Of a DNA stretch of 64,000 bases, positions 53,543-62,620 are shown one piece after another. The notes under the pieces were generated by a model. The model did no database searches and was not told where the DNA came from. It saw only the letters and a program-made list of their open reading frames with translations. Each line of letters starts with the position of its first letter. Position 1 is the first letter of the stretch. Origin of the DNA: Streptomyces griseoluteus (GTDB lineage: Bacteria > Actinomycetota > Actinomycetes > Streptomycetales > Streptomycetaceae); the NCBI GenBank assembly GCA_000717735.1, contig JOBE01000019.1, forward strand, positions 1 to 64,000, written 5' to 3'. A program made the translations under genes and the position numbers.

Positions 53543-54936
53543 CCGACGCCGCCGTGTCTTTGACGAGCATGGACTTCCACCCGCAGCCGGAGCCGGGCCT
53601 CGCCAGGCCCTGGGCCTTCCCGGCCCCCGACCGCGGGAAGCTGGACAACGGCCTGACGCTGCTGACCAGTCACCGCCCCGGCCAGCAGGTCGTGGCCGTG
53701 GAGATCTTCCTGCCGGCCCCGCTGGACGCCGAGCCCGCCGGTCTCGACGGCGTCGCCACCATCATGGCCCGCGCGCTCTCGGAGGGCACGGACCAGCGCA
53801 GTGCCGAGGAGTTCGCGGCCGAGCTGGAGCGCTGCGGCGCCACGCTCGACGCGCACGCCGACCACCCGGGCGTACGGGTCTCCCTGGAGGTTCCGGTCTC
53901 CCGGCTGCCCAAGGCGCTCGGGCTGCTGTCCGAGGCCCTGATCGCCCCGGCGTTCCTCGAGACCGAGATCGAGCGGCTGGTGCGCAACCGGCTCGACGAG
54001 ATCCCGCACGAGACGGCCAACCCGGCCCGCCGCGCGGCCAAGCAGCTCTCCAAGGAGCTGTTCCCGGCCGAGGCGCGGATGTCCCGGCCGCGCCAGGGCA
54101 CCGAGGCGACCGTCTCCGCGATCGACGCCGCCGCCGTCCGCGCCTTCTACGAGGCGTACGTCCGGCCCGCCACGGCGACCGCCGTGGTCGTCGGCGACCT
54201 GACCGGCGTCGACCTCGACAAGGTCCTCGCCGAGACCCTCGGCGCCTGGACGGGCGAGCCGGCCGAGCCGCTCCCGATGCCGCCGATCACGGCCGACGAC
54301 ACCGGACGGGTCGTCATCGTGGACCGGCCGGGCGCCGTTCAGACCCAGTTGCTGATCGGCCGGATCGGCGCCGACCGGCACGACCGCGTCTGGCCGGCCC
54401 AGGTCCTCGGCACGTACTGCCTCGGCGGCACCCTGACCTCGCGTCTGGACCGGGTCCTGCGCGAGGAGAAGGGCTACACCTACGGGGTGCGGGCCTTCGG
54501 GCAGGTGCTCCGCTCCGACGCCCAGGGGAACGGCGCCGCGATGCTCGCCATCAGCGGCTCCATCGACACCCCCAACACGGGTCCGGCTCTTGACGACCTG
54601 TGGAAGGTGCTGCGCACCCTGGCCGCCGAGGGCCTGACGGACGCCGAGCGCGAGACCGCGGTGCAGAACCTGGTGGGGGTCGCGCCGCTCAAGTACGAGA
54701 CGGCCGCCTCCGTCGCCGGGACGCTCGCCGACCAGGTCGAGCAGCACCTTCCGGACGACTTCCAGGCCCAGTTGTACGCGCGGCTTGCCGAGACCGGCAC
54801 GGTCGAGGCCACCGCGGCCGTGGTCAACGCCTTCCCGGTGGACCGGCTCGTCACCGTCCTGGTGGGCGACGCGGCGCAGATCGCGGACCCGGTGCGCGCG
54901 CTCGGCATCGGTGAAGTCACCGTCGTGACCGGCTGA
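53539..54936 (+). CDS. M16 peptidase-like subunit lacking the zinc motif
   Basis: A 465-residue M16 homologue. The position of the HxxEH motif reads VATIMARALSEGT, so zinc binding is lost, but the second-domain Arg/Tyr motif REEKGYTYGVRA is kept. That is the typical division of labour in M16B heterodimers: one subunit holds zinc, the other contributes substrate-binding residues. GTG 53539 overlaps the catalytic subunit gene. An ordinary-length protein with no frame damage, so the missing zinc site is functional specialisation. A strong hairpin with a T tract ends the operon. Confidence 0.92.
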   Translation: MTDAAVSLTSMDFHPQPEPGLARPWAFPAPDRGKLDNGLTLLTSHRPGQQVVAVEIFLPAPLDAEPAGLDGVATIMARALSEGTDQRSAEEFAAELERCGATLDAHADHPGVRVSLEVPVSRLPKALGLLSEALIAPAFLETEIERLVRNRLDEIPHETANPARRAAKQLSKELFPAEARMSRPRQGTEATVSAIDAAAVRAFYEAYVRPATATAVVVGDLTGVDLDKVLAETLGAWTGEPAEPLPMPPITADDTGRVVIVDRPGAVQTQLLIGRIGADRHDRVWPAQVLGTYCLGGTLTSRLDRVLREEKGYTYGVRAFGQVLRSDAQGNGAAMLAISGSIDTPNTGPALDDLWKVLRTLAAEGLTDAERETAVQNLVGVAPLKYETAASVAGTLADQVEQHLPDDFQAQLYARLAETGTVEATAAVVNAFPVDRLVTVLVGDAAQIADPVRALGIGEVTVVTG

Positions 54937-54958
54937 TTCCGGCTGCCGACCCGGCAGA

Positions 54959-55000
54959 GGGAGGGCTCTGACGACCTGTTTCGTCGGAGCCCTCCCTTTT
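54959..55000 (+). terminator. Rho-independent terminator after the M16 operon
   Basis: A 16-bp stem with one G-T pair (gggagggctctgacga against tcgtcggagccctccc), a 6-base loop and a following tttt. Confidence 0.92.
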
Positions 55001-55144
55001 GTCCTTATTCGTGGCTTGGGTGGCTCTATGCCCTGTGGCATGTCTTACAAACTGGCGAGTCCGGTTGGTGATTGAAAGACGATCCGCATAGCGTCGGTGC
55101 GTCTGTCCGGCAGTTGCACGTGCCGCACCCGCGGCATCCGGACA

Positions 55145-55308
55145 GTCATCGCCGAGTCCCCGTCAGGCGCGAGCCTGGGGAGCCGGGGACCCATACGTAG
55201 TCCCTGGGGTGAATCGGGCGCCTTCGTCTCGTACGGAGGGGCTCGTAGGAGACCTTCCTGCTCCGAACCCGTCAGCTAACCCGGTAGGCGAGAGGGAAGG
55301 AAAGGATC
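55145..55308 (+). ncRNA. ydaO/yuaA c-di-AMP riboswitch
   Basis: The leader of the M23 peptidase gene has conserved ydaO blocks in order: gccgagtccccgtc, ggagccggggaccca, ctggggtgaatcgggcg, then a variable stem, ccgaacccgtcagctaaccc, ggtaggcg and gaaggaaagg. High c-di-AMP is known to switch such genes off in Streptomyces wall-remodelling operons. The end lies 10 bases before the start codon, so control of either transcription or translation is possible. Confidence 0.88.
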
Positions 55309-55317
55309 AGCCACTAC

Positions 55318-56088
55318 ATGGCGTTCACCCGTGCCACCGGGAAGCATCGTGGTCCGAGCCGTATGGCGCGCCGCAGCGTAGGCATCGCCGGCGCCGCGAC
55401 CCTCGCCACCACCGGCGTCATCGGCACCCTCGCCTCCCCGGCGCTCGCCGCCGAGACGGACAACCGCTCCGTCGAGGACACCGGCCTCACCAAGGTGATC
55501 ACCGAGGACTCGCTCGCGGACCGGCTCAACGCCCAGGCCGCCGCGCAGGAGCGGGAGGCCTTCGAGGCCGCCGCCAAGGCGAAGGCCCAGGCCGAGGCGA
55601 AGCGCAAGGCCGAGGCCCGCGCCAAGGAGATCCGCGAGGCCGAGCAGCGCGCCGCCCGTGAGGCCGAGCGCCGCCGTCTGAACTCCTTCCAGCTCCCCGT
55701 CGCCGGCTCGTACGTGTCCACCGGCTACAAGACCGGTGGCTCGCTCTGGTCCTCCGGCAGCCACTCCGGCGTCGACTTCCACGCGGCCTACGGCAGCAGC
55801 GTCGTCTCCGTCGGCTCCGGCACCGTCGTCGAGGCCGGCTGGGGTGGCGCGTACGGCAACAACATCGTCATCCGGATGAACGACGGCACGTACACCCAGT
55901 ACGGTCACCTCTCCTCCATCGGCGTCTACGTCGGCCAGACCGTCGAGCCCGGCGAGCGGATAGGCATCTCCGGCTCGACCGGCAACTCGACCGGCCCGCA
56001 CCTCCACTTCGAGGCCCGGACGACCACCGAGTACGGCTCCGACATCAACCCGGTCGCCTACCTCCGCGCCCGCGGCGTCAACGTCTGA
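55318..56088 (+). CDS. Secreted M23-family peptidase
   Basis: A 256-residue secreted cell-wall peptidase. A signal peptide (RRSVGIAGAATLATTGVIG, cleaved after ALAAE near residue 45) is followed by a charged coiled coil (about 60-122; AAKAKAQAEAKRKAEARAKE). The C-terminal LytM/M23 domain has HSGVDFHA (His149, Asp153), YTQYGHLSSI and TGPHLHFEART (His228). All zinc ligands are present, so it should cut peptidoglycan cross-bridges. ATG 55318 follows a purine-rich site. Its leader is a c-di-AMP riboswitch, so it is likely switched by that messenger. A hairpin follows. Confidence 0.95.
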   Translation: MAFTRATGKHRGPSRMARRSVGIAGAATLATTGVIGTLASPALAAETDNRSVEDTGLTKVITEDSLADRLNAQAAAQEREAFEAAAKAKAQAEAKRKAEARAKEIREAEQRAAREAERRRLNSFQLPVAGSYVSTGYKTGGSLWSSGSHSGVDFHAAYGSSVVSVGSGTVVEAGWGGAYGNNIVIRMNDGTYTQYGHLSSIGVYVGQTVEPGERIGISGSTGNSTGPHLHFEARTTTEYGSDINPVAYLRARGVNV

Positions 56089-56109
56089 CGCCTGCGCCCC
56101 GCGCATCGC

Positions 56110-56142
56110 AAAAGCCCCGGCTCGTCCTGAGCCGGGGCTTTT
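56110..56142. terminator. Hairpin terminator after the M23 peptidase gene
   Basis: A perfect 14-bp stem (aaaagccccggctc pairing with gagccggggctttt) with a 5-base loop, flanked by A and T runs. Confidence 0.92.
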
Positions 56143-56271
56143 CGTCGGCCAAAAGACATCCATATTCCGCTGAGGCATCGGAAATTCCGGCGTGCTGCAA
56201 TAGAGTCGCAGATCGGGCGCAGAACAGGCGCCGTAAGAATTGTCTCGCGCAGACCAAGGCGGAGGTCCGAC

Positions 56272-56955
56272 ATGCGTATTCCCGCGCACTCGGTATGCAC
56301 GGCGATCCGGGACGACATCGTCTCCGGCGTCTTCGAGCGGGGCAGCCGGCTGACCGAGGACCAGCTCGCCCGCCGCTACGGGGTCTCCCGTGTCCCGATC
56401 CGCGAGGCCCTGCGCACCCTGGAGTCCGAGGGCTTCGTCGTCACCCGCCGCCACGCGGGCGCGCATGTCGCCGAGCCCACCGAGCAGGAGGCGGCCGACC
56501 TGCTCGACATGCGGGCGCTGCTCGAACCGCTCGGCGCGGCGCGTGCGGCGCAGCGGCGCACAGAGGCCCATCTCAAGGTGCTGCGCGGCCTGGTCAGGCT
56601 GGGGCAGGAGCGGGCCAGGCGAGGTCAGGGCGAGGACCTGCGCTCGCTGGGCGGCTGGTTCCACGAAACGCTCGCGCAGGCCTCCGGCAGCCCGGCGCTG
56701 ACGGCGCTGCTGACCCAGCTGCGGCACAAGATCGCCTGGATGTACGCGGTCGAGCAGCCTTCCCAGCCGGTGGAGGCGTGGGCGGAGCACGGCGCGATCG
56801 TGGACGCCGTGGCGCGCGGTGACGCCGAGCGGGCGCGGGCGCTGACCGCGCTGCACGCGGAGCGCTCGCTCTCGCTGCACCGCCTCAAAAGACCGGAGCG
56901 CGGTCGTGTGAGGGTTTCGCAACATGTAGTCAACACGGCGAGTGCCCGGAATTAA
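56272..56955 (+). CDS. GntR-family transcriptional regulator
   Basis: A 227-residue GntR regulator of the FadR/VanR subfamily. The winged helix is TAIRDDIVSGVFERGSRLTE, DQLARRYGVSRVPIREALRT and LESEGFVVTRRHAGAHVAEP (about 9-65). The helical FCD domain follows, with GGWFHETLAQASGSPALTAL and WAEHGAIVDAVARGDAERAR. ATG 56272 follows GGAGG. It has no adjacent operon on its strand, and the next gene converges with it, so its target is not evident. It lies between the M23 peptidase and ptsH, the conserved order in streptomycetes. Confidence 0.88.
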   Translation: MRIPAHSVCTAIRDDIVSGVFERGSRLTEDQLARRYGVSRVPIREALRTLESEGFVVTRRHAGAHVAEPTEQEAADLLDMRALLEPLGAARAAQRRTEAHLKVLRGLVRLGQERARRGQGEDLRSLGGWFHETLAQASGSPALTALLTQLRHKIAWMYAVEQPSQPVEAWAEHGAIVDAVARGDAERARALTALHAERSLSLHRLKRPERGRVRVSQHVVNTASARN

Positions 56956-57032
56956 CGCGAGCGCCGTATACAAAGAATAGGAATATAACGGGGGTGTGTT
57001 CCGTGCTGCCCGGAAAGCGGGCGGCGGAAATG

Positions 57033-57076
57033 CGAAAGACCGTGACCGCCGGAATTCCGGCAGCCACGGTCTTTCG
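57033..57076. terminator. Bidirectional hairpin between the GntR gene and ptsH
   Basis: A 12-bp stem (cgaaagaccgtg pairing with cacggtctttcg) with a nested ccggaattccgg hairpin inside, between two convergent genes. Confidence 0.85.
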
Positions 57077-57100
57077 TCGTTTCGGGAAGGTCGACCCGGA

Positions 57101-57382
57101 TCAGACGGTCTCGGGAAGCTCGTCGAGACCCTCGGCGACCAGCTTCGCCAGACGGTCCAGAGCGGCCTCGGCACCCTCGGCCTCCGAAGCGAGGACGATC
57201 TCCTCGCCGCCCTGCGCGCCCAGGCCGAGCACCGCGAGCATGGAGGCGGCGTTCACCGGAGTGCCGTCGGACTTGGCGATCGTCACCGGAACGCCGGAAG
57301 CCGTGGCGGCACGGACGAAGATGGACGCGGGGCGGGCGTGGAGGCCCTCGGCCCAGCCGACGTTGACGCGGCGCTCAGCCAT
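57101..57382 (-). CDS. ptsH: Phosphocarrier protein HPr
   Basis: A 93-residue HPr, the histidine-phosphorylated carrier of the phosphotransferase sugar uptake system. The active site is GLHARPASIF with His15. The Ser46-region reads VNAASMLAVLGLGAQGG. Length is usual and the protein matches Streptomyces HPr closely. ATG 57382 (MAERRVNVGWAEG) is preferred; an upstream in-frame ATG at 57397 has no support. In Streptomyces HPr passes phosphate from enzyme I to the GlcNAc permease and to regulatory steps. It stands alone and converges with the GntR regulator. Confidence 0.97.
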   Translation of the reverse strand: MAERRVNVGWAEGLHARPASIFVRAATASGVPVTIAKSDGTPVNAASMLAVLGLGAQGGEEIVLASEAEGAEAALDRLAKLVAEGLDELPETV

Positions 57383-57618
57383 GGTGTTGCCCTTCAAGTC
57401 TTAAGCGGTTGTCTAGACCAGTCTCTCACGGGATGCTCCGTGCTCACGCCGACCTCCGGCCCGGATCGGACCGCCTTCCGGCCCTCACCCGCCACGGGCG
57501 GCGCGCTCCCCCTGTGCACGGGAGTGCCCCCGCGTTGCACGGGGTGCCCCTACCTTGCACGGCGTACACCCGTCACGCGACCGGTGCCACCGTCGTGTCG
57601 CGGCCGTAGGCTGGCCCC

Positions 57619-60600
57619 ATGCAGAGCGCGTCGGAGCAGTCGGGAGCGGCGGAACGACCGGCATCACCGGCCCGCCGGGAACCACGGGACCCTGATCACC
57701 CCGACCACCCCGACTATCCCGACCACTGGGAAGCGGACGTGGTGCTCCGCGACGGCGGCACCGCGCGCATCAGGCCCATCACCGCCGACGACGCCGAGCG
57801 CCTCGTCAGCTTCTACGAGCAGGTCTCGGACGAGTCGAAGTACTACCGCTTCTTCGCCCCCTATCCCCGGCTCTCGGCGAAGGACGTCCACCGCTTCACC
57901 CACCACGACTTCGTGGACCGGGTCGGGCTCGCGGCGACCGTGGGCGGCGAGTTCATCGCCACCGTCCGCTACGACCGCATCGACGAACGCGGCCTGCCCG
58001 CCTCCGCCCCGGCCGACGAGGCCGAGGTCGCCTTCCTCGTCCAGGACGCCCACCAGGGGCGCGGAGTCGCGTCCGCCCTGCTCGAACACATCGCGGCGGT
58101 CGCGCGGGAACGGGACATCCGGCGCTTCGCCGCCGAGGTCCTCCCCGCCAACAACAAGATGATCAAGGTCTTCACCGACGCGGGCTACACCCAGAAGCGC
58201 AGCTTCGAGGACGGCTCCGTACGGCTCCACCTCGACCTCGAACCCACCGACCGCTCCCTCGCCGTCCAGCGCGCCCGGGAGCAGCGGGCCGAAGCCCGCT
58301 CCGTGCAACGCCTCCTCACCCCCCGGTCCGTCGCGGTCGTCGGGGCCGGGCGGGCACCGGGCGGCGTCGGCCGCACCGTCCTCCGCAACCTCCTCGGGGC
58401 CGGCTTCGCGGGCCCGGTGTACGCGGTCAACGCCGCGCTCCCCGCCGGCGAGGCGGCGGAGCTGGACGGCGTCCCCGCGTACCGCTCCGTCGGGGCCATC
58501 GGGGAACCAGTCGACCTCGCCGTCGTCGCCGTCCCCGCCGAGCGGGTCCCCGAAGCCGTCGCGGACTGCGGCGAACACGGGGTACGGGGTCTCGTCGTCC
58601 TCTCCGCCGGATACGCGGAGAGCGGAGCCGACGGCCGCGAGCGGCAGCGCCAGCTCGTCCGCCAGGCGCGCTCGTACGGGATGCGGATCATCGGCCCCAA
58701 CGCCTTCGGGATCATCAACACCACCGACGACGTCCGGCTCAACGCCTCCCTCGCGCCGCAGATGCCGGCCGCCGGACGGATCGGGCTCTTCACCCAGTCC
58801 GGCGCGATCGGCATCGCCCTCCTCGCCGGGCTGCACCGGCGGGGCGCCGGGCTCTCCTCCTTCATCTCCGCCGGAAACCGCGCCGACGTCTCCGGCAACG
58901 ACTTCCTCCAGCACTGGTACGACGACCCGGGGACCGACGTCGTCCTCCTCTACCTGGAGTCCATCGGCAACCCCCGGAAGTTCACCCGGCTGGCCCGCCG
59001 CACCGCCGCCGTCAAGCCGGTCGTCGTGGTCAAGGGCGCCCGCCACAGCGGCAGCGCCCCGCCCGGCCACCGCGTGCCGGTCACCCGCATCCCGCACGCC
59101 ACGGTGTCCGCGCTGCTGCGGCAGGCGGGGGTGATCCGGGTCGACACCGTCACCGAACTGGTCGACGCGGGACTGCTCCTGGCCGCCCAGCCCCTGCCCA
59201 CGGGGCCCCGGGTCGCGATCCTGGGCAACTCCGAGTCGCTCGGCCTCCTCACGTACGACGCCTGCCTGACCGAAGGGCTGCGCCCGCTGCGGCCGCTCGA
59301 CCTGACGACTGCGGCCGAGCCGGCGGACTTCCGGGACGCGCTGGCGGCGGCCCTCGCGGACGAGACGTCGGACGCGGTCGTCGTGACCGCGATCCCGTGG
59401 GTGGGCGAGAACGGCGCCACCGAGTTCGGCGACGGCGAGGTCCTCGCGGCCTCCCTGCGCGAGGCGGTCGCCGCCGCCCCCGCCCCCACGAAGCCGGTCG
59501 TCGTCGTCCACGTCGAGATGGGCGGCCTCGCGGAGGCCCTCGCGGTCGCGACGAGCACGCGCCCGGCGACCCGGGGGCGGGGCGCAGGGAGCGGTGCGCC
59601 GGCGAACGCACCTGCGACCGCACCTGCGACCGCGGGTGCCGGTGCCACTGCCGCGACCGAGTCCCGCCCCGGGGCGCCGACCCGGCCGAGCCCCGACGGC
59701 CCGGCCGAGCCCACCGCGGCCGCGCCCTTCGCGCCCGCCATGCCCTTCGCGCCCGCCATGCCCTTCGCGCCCGGCACGTCCTTCGCGCCCGGCACGTCCG
59801 GGGACCAGGCGGACCCGGCGCAGGGTCCCAAGACCACCGGCAGCGCGCCGTCGGCGACCATCCCCGCCTACCCCGCCGCCGAGCGGGCCGTCCGCGCGCT
59901 GGCCGAGGCCGTGCGGTACGGGCAGTGGCGGCGCCAGGCCGCCGACCCCGGGCGGGTGCCCGAGTACGAGGACATCGACGAGGCCGGGGCCGCCGCGCTC
60001 ATCGAGCGGGTGCTCGGCGGTGGCGACGAAGCCGACCCGCGCGGTGTGACCCTCGACACCGACCAGACCCAGGAGCTGCTCGCGCGGTACGGGATCGCCG
60101 TACTGCCGACCCTGCCCGCACCCACGCCCGGCGCCGCCGTCGCCGCCGCCGGCCGGCTCGGCTACCCGGTCGCCCTCAAGACGACCGCGCCCCACCTCCG
60201 CCACCGCCCCGACCTCGGCGGCGTACGGCTCGACCTGGCGACCGAGGAACAGCTGCGCACGGCGTACGCCGAGCTGACCGAGGTCCTCGGCACCCCGGAG
60301 GAACTCCAGCCGGTCGTGCAGGCCATGGTTCCCCGGGGCGTCGACACCGTCGTCCGCTCCGCCATCGACCCGGCCGTCGGTGCCGTCCTCTCCTTCGGCC
60401 TCGCGGGCGCCGCGTCCGAGCTGCTCGGCGACACGGCCCACCGACTGGTTCCGGCCACGGACCGGGACGTCGCGGAGCTGATCCGTTCCCTCCGCACCGC
60501 CCCGCTGCTCTTCGGCTGGCGCGGCTCCGCCCCCGTCGACACCCCGGCCCTCGAGGAGGTCCTGCTCCGGGTCTCCCGGCTCGTCGACGACCACCCCGAG

Positions 60601-60738
60601 GTGGTCGCCGTCTCCCTGGAGCCCGTGGTCGTGGCACCACGCGGCCTCTCGGTCCTCGGCGCCACCGTCCGACTGGCCCCGCCACCGCCCCGAACCGACC
60701 TGGGCCCCCGCAGCCTGCCGAGCTACTCAAGGGCCTGA
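57619..60738 (+). CDS. GNAT / acyl-CoA ligase (NDP-forming) fusion, Pat-like protein acetyltransferase
   Basis: A 1039-residue fusion. Residues about 40-215 are a GNAT domain (ARIRPITADDAERLVSFYEQ, then QGRGVASALLEHIA). Residues about 230-650 are the CoA-binding and ligase part of NDP-forming acyl-CoA synthetase (RSVAVVGAGRAPGGVGRTVL, GLFTQSGAIGIALLAG). Residues about 800-1030 are the ATP-grasp domain (LARYGIAVLPT, GYPVALKTTAP). In Salmonella Pat, the ligase is N-terminal and the GNAT C-terminal; here the order is reversed. Pat proteins acetylate acetyl-CoA synthetase. An 85-residue disordered linker (about 655-740) carries an 18-bp tandem repeat. ATG 57619 is the start. Confidence 0.9.
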   Translation: MQSASEQSGAAERPASPARREPRDPDHPDHPDYPDHWEADVVLRDGGTARIRPITADDAERLVSFYEQVSDESKYYRFFAPYPRLSAKDVHRFTHHDFVDRVGLAATVGGEFIATVRYDRIDERGLPASAPADEAEVAFLVQDAHQGRGVASALLEHIAAVARERDIRRFAAEVLPANNKMIKVFTDAGYTQKRSFEDGSVRLHLDLEPTDRSLAVQRAREQRAEARSVQRLLTPRSVAVVGAGRAPGGVGRTVLRNLLGAGFAGPVYAVNAALPAGEAAELDGVPAYRSVGAIGEPVDLAVVAVPAERVPEAVADCGEHGVRGLVVLSAGYAESGADGRERQRQLVRQARSYGMRIIGPNAFGIINTTDDVRLNASLAPQMPAAGRIGLFTQSGAIGIALLAGLHRRGAGLSSFISAGNRADVSGNDFLQHWYDDPGTDVVLLYLESIGNPRKFTRLARRTAAVKPVVVVKGARHSGSAPPGHRVPVTRIPHATVSALLRQAGVIRVDTVTELVDAGLLLAAQPLPTGPRVAILGNSESLGLLTYDACLTEGLRPLRPLDLTTAAEPADFRDALAAALADETSDAVVVTAIPWVGENGATEFGDGEVLAASLREAVAAAPAPTKPVVVVHVEMGGLAEALAVATSTRPATRGRGAGSGAPANAPATAPATAGAGATAATESRPGAPTRPSPDGPAEPTAAAPFAPAMPFAPAMPFAPGTSFAPGTSGDQADPAQGPKTTGSAPSATIPAYPAAERAVRALAEAVRYGQWRRQAADPGRVPEYEDIDEAGAAALIERVLGGGDEADPRGVTLDTDQTQELLARYGIAVLPTLPAPTPGAAVAAAGRLGYPVALKTTAPHLRHRPDLGGVRLDLATEEQLRTAYAELTEVLGTPEELQPVVQAMVPRGVDTVVRSAIDPAVGAVLSFGLAGAASELLGDTAHRLVPATDRDVAELIRSLRTAPLLFGWRGSAPVDTPALEEVLLRVSRLVDDHPEVVAVSLEPVVVAPRGLSVLGATVRLAPPPPRTDLGPRSLPSYSRA
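59725..59796. repeat. 18-bp tandem repeat, four units, in the Pat-like gene
   Basis: Four units beginning at 59725, 59743, 59761 and 59779: two identical (cccttcgcgcccgccatg) and two nearly so (.ccttcgcgcccggcacg). In frame they encode PFAPAM/PFAPGT/SFAPGT in the linker. Confidence 0.9.
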
Positions 60739-60769
60739 GTGGGCCCCACCGCCCCGTAGGATGGAGTCC

Positions 60770-61366
60770 ATGGCGAAGACCGGTACGACGACCCAGGGGC
60801 TGCGCGCGGCGATCGAGCGCAGCGGCTACTACCCGGCCCTCGTGGCCGAGGCGGTGGAGGCCGCCGTCGGCGGCGAGGCCGTCGCGTCGTACGTGGTGCA
60901 CCAGGAGACCACCTTCGACGCGAACGAGGTCCGGCGCCACGTCACCGTGCTCGTCCTGACCCCGCACCGCTTCATCGTCAGCCACACCGACGAGCAGGCC
61001 GCCGACACCAGCTCCCCGACGCCGTACGCCACGACGTCCACCGAGTCCGTGAAGCTCGACCGGATCTCGTCCGTCGTTGTCAGCCGCGTGGTCGCCAACC
61101 CGGAGTCGTACACCCCGGGCACGCTGCCCCGCGAGGTGGTCCTCACCATCGGCTGGGGCGCCGTCTCGCGGATCGACCTGGAGCCCGCCGCCTGCGGCGA
61201 CTCCAACTGTGACGCCGACCACGGCTACACGGGCAACGCCACCGCCGACGACCTCAGCCTGCGGGTGAGCGAGGCCGGTGACGGACCGGACACCGTGCGG
61301 CAGACCCTGGTCTTCGCCCAGGCCCTCTCCGAAGCCATCGCGGCCACCGCCGCCCCCACCCGCTGA
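60770..61366 (+). CDS. DUF5998 family protein
   Basis: A 198-residue protein conserved in streptomycetes, usually annotated as DUF5998. It has no signal peptide or membrane span. Conserved stretches are RAAIERSGYYPALVAEAVEA, VVHQETTFDANEVRRHVTVL, RFIVSHTDEQAADTSSPTPY and DSNCDADHGYTGN, the last with two cysteines and acidic residues that could bind a metal. ATG 60770 (MAKTGTTTQGL) is preferred to ATG 60761 by homologues and by GGATGGAG upstream. It lies directly before, and is one base from overlapping, the phosphatase-family gene, so the two are likely co-transcribed. The function is unknown. Confidence 0.85.
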   Translation: MAKTGTTTQGLRAAIERSGYYPALVAEAVEAAVGGEAVASYVVHQETTFDANEVRRHVTVLVLTPHRFIVSHTDEQAADTSSPTPYATTSTESVKLDRISSVVVSRVVANPESYTPGTLPREVVLTIGWGAVSRIDLEPAACGDSNCDADHGYTGNATADDLSLRVSEAGDGPDTVRQTLVFAQALSEAIAATAAPTR

Positions 61367-62571
61367 TGGTGCAGCCCGCCGCCGTGACCCATGGCTGGCC
61401 CGACGACCCGGTCCCGCTCGCGCCGGAGACCGCGCCGGTCCCCGAGTACACCTTCGGCTCCCTCGGCGACCTGCTGCCGACGCTCGTCGCCGGTCAGGGC
61501 GTGGCCGGTTTCACACCGCGCATCGCCGAGCTGGCCCCCGCCGACCGGAACTGCGTCTTCCTGATCGACGGGCTCGGCTGGGAGCAGATCGCGGCGCACC
61601 CCGAAGAGGCCCCCTACCTGACCTCGCTCCTCGGCTCCTCGCGGGGCGGTACGGGCCGCCCGGTCACCGCCGGCTTCCCCGCCACCACGGCGACGTCGCT
61701 CGCCTCCGTCGGCACCGGCCGCTACCCCGGTACGCACGGGCTGCCCGGCTACACCGTGCGCAACCCCGCGACCGGCGAGCTGATGAACCAGCTGCGCTGG
61801 AAGCCGTGGACCGCGCCGCACGTCTGGCAGCCGTACCCCACCGTCTTCCAGCTCGCGCACGACGCCGGGATCCACACCGCGCAGGTGTCCTCCCCGATCT
61901 TCGAGCAGACCCCGCTCACCAAGGTCGCGCTCAGCGGCGGAACGTTCCACGGGCGGCTCTCCGGCGAGGAGCGCATGGACTTCGCCGCCGAGCAGCTCGC
62001 CGCCGGAGACCGCTCGCTGGTCTACACGTACTACAGCGAACTCGACGGCGCCGGACACCGCTTCGGCATCGACTCCGACGCCTGGCGCGGCCAGCTGATG
62101 TTCGTCGACCGGCTGGTGCAGCGGCTCGCCGAACAGCTGCCGCCCCGCTCCGCCCTGTACGTCACGGCGGACCACGGCATGGTCGACATCCCCTTCGACG
62201 AGCAGCACCGCATCGACTTCGACGAGGACTGGGAGCTGCGCGCCGGCGTCGCCCTCCTCGGCGGCGAGGGGCGGGCCCGCCACGTCTACGCCGTGCCGGG
62301 CGCCGAGGCGGACGTCCTCACCTGCTGGCGCGAGGTGATCGGCGAGCAGTTCTGGGTGGCGAGCCGCGACGAGGCCGTCTCCCTCGGCTGGTTCGGCGAC
62401 GAGGTCGACGAGCGCGTGTACGGCCGGATCGGCGACGTCGTCGCCGCGGCCCACGACGACGTGGCGATCACCGCCTCCGTCAACGAGCCCCACGAGTCGG
62501 CGATGGTCGGCATGCACGGGTCGATGACCCCCGCGGAGCAGCTCGTCCCGCTGCTCGAAGTCCGTTCCTGA
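61366..62571 (+). CDS. Alkaline-phosphatase-superfamily (nucleotide pyrophosphatase-like) protein
   Basis: A 401-residue hydrolase of the phosphodiesterase/nucleotide pyrophosphatase branch. Metal and nucleophile residues are seen in CVFLIDGLGWEQI (Asp), GFPATTATSLASVGTGRYPG (Thr nucleophile), YYSELDGAGHRFG (Asp and His) and YVTADHGMVDIP (Asp-His pair), with a final His in GMHGSM. ATG 61366 uses TGATG overlap with the stop of the DUF5998 gene, so translation is coupled. No signal peptide, so it is cytoplasmic. The substrate is unknown. The thymidine kinase gene follows 49 bases later on the same strand. Confidence 0.9.
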   Translation: MVQPAAVTHGWPDDPVPLAPETAPVPEYTFGSLGDLLPTLVAGQGVAGFTPRIAELAPADRNCVFLIDGLGWEQIAAHPEEAPYLTSLLGSSRGGTGRPVTAGFPATTATSLASVGTGRYPGTHGLPGYTVRNPATGELMNQLRWKPWTAPHVWQPYPTVFQLAHDAGIHTAQVSSPIFEQTPLTKVALSGGTFHGRLSGEERMDFAAEQLAAGDRSLVYTYYSELDGAGHRFGIDSDAWRGQLMFVDRLVQRLAEQLPPRSALYVTADHGMVDIPFDEQHRIDFDEDWELRAGVALLGGEGRARHVYAVPGAEADVLTCWREVIGEQFWVASRDEAVSLGWFGDEVDERVYGRIGDVVAAAHDDVAITASVNEPHESAMVGMHGSMTPAEQLVPLLEVRS

Positions 62572-62620
62572 CCCCCTGCGTCGCACGCCCCCCCACGACC
62601 TGAAAGGTCCCTGACCCGTC

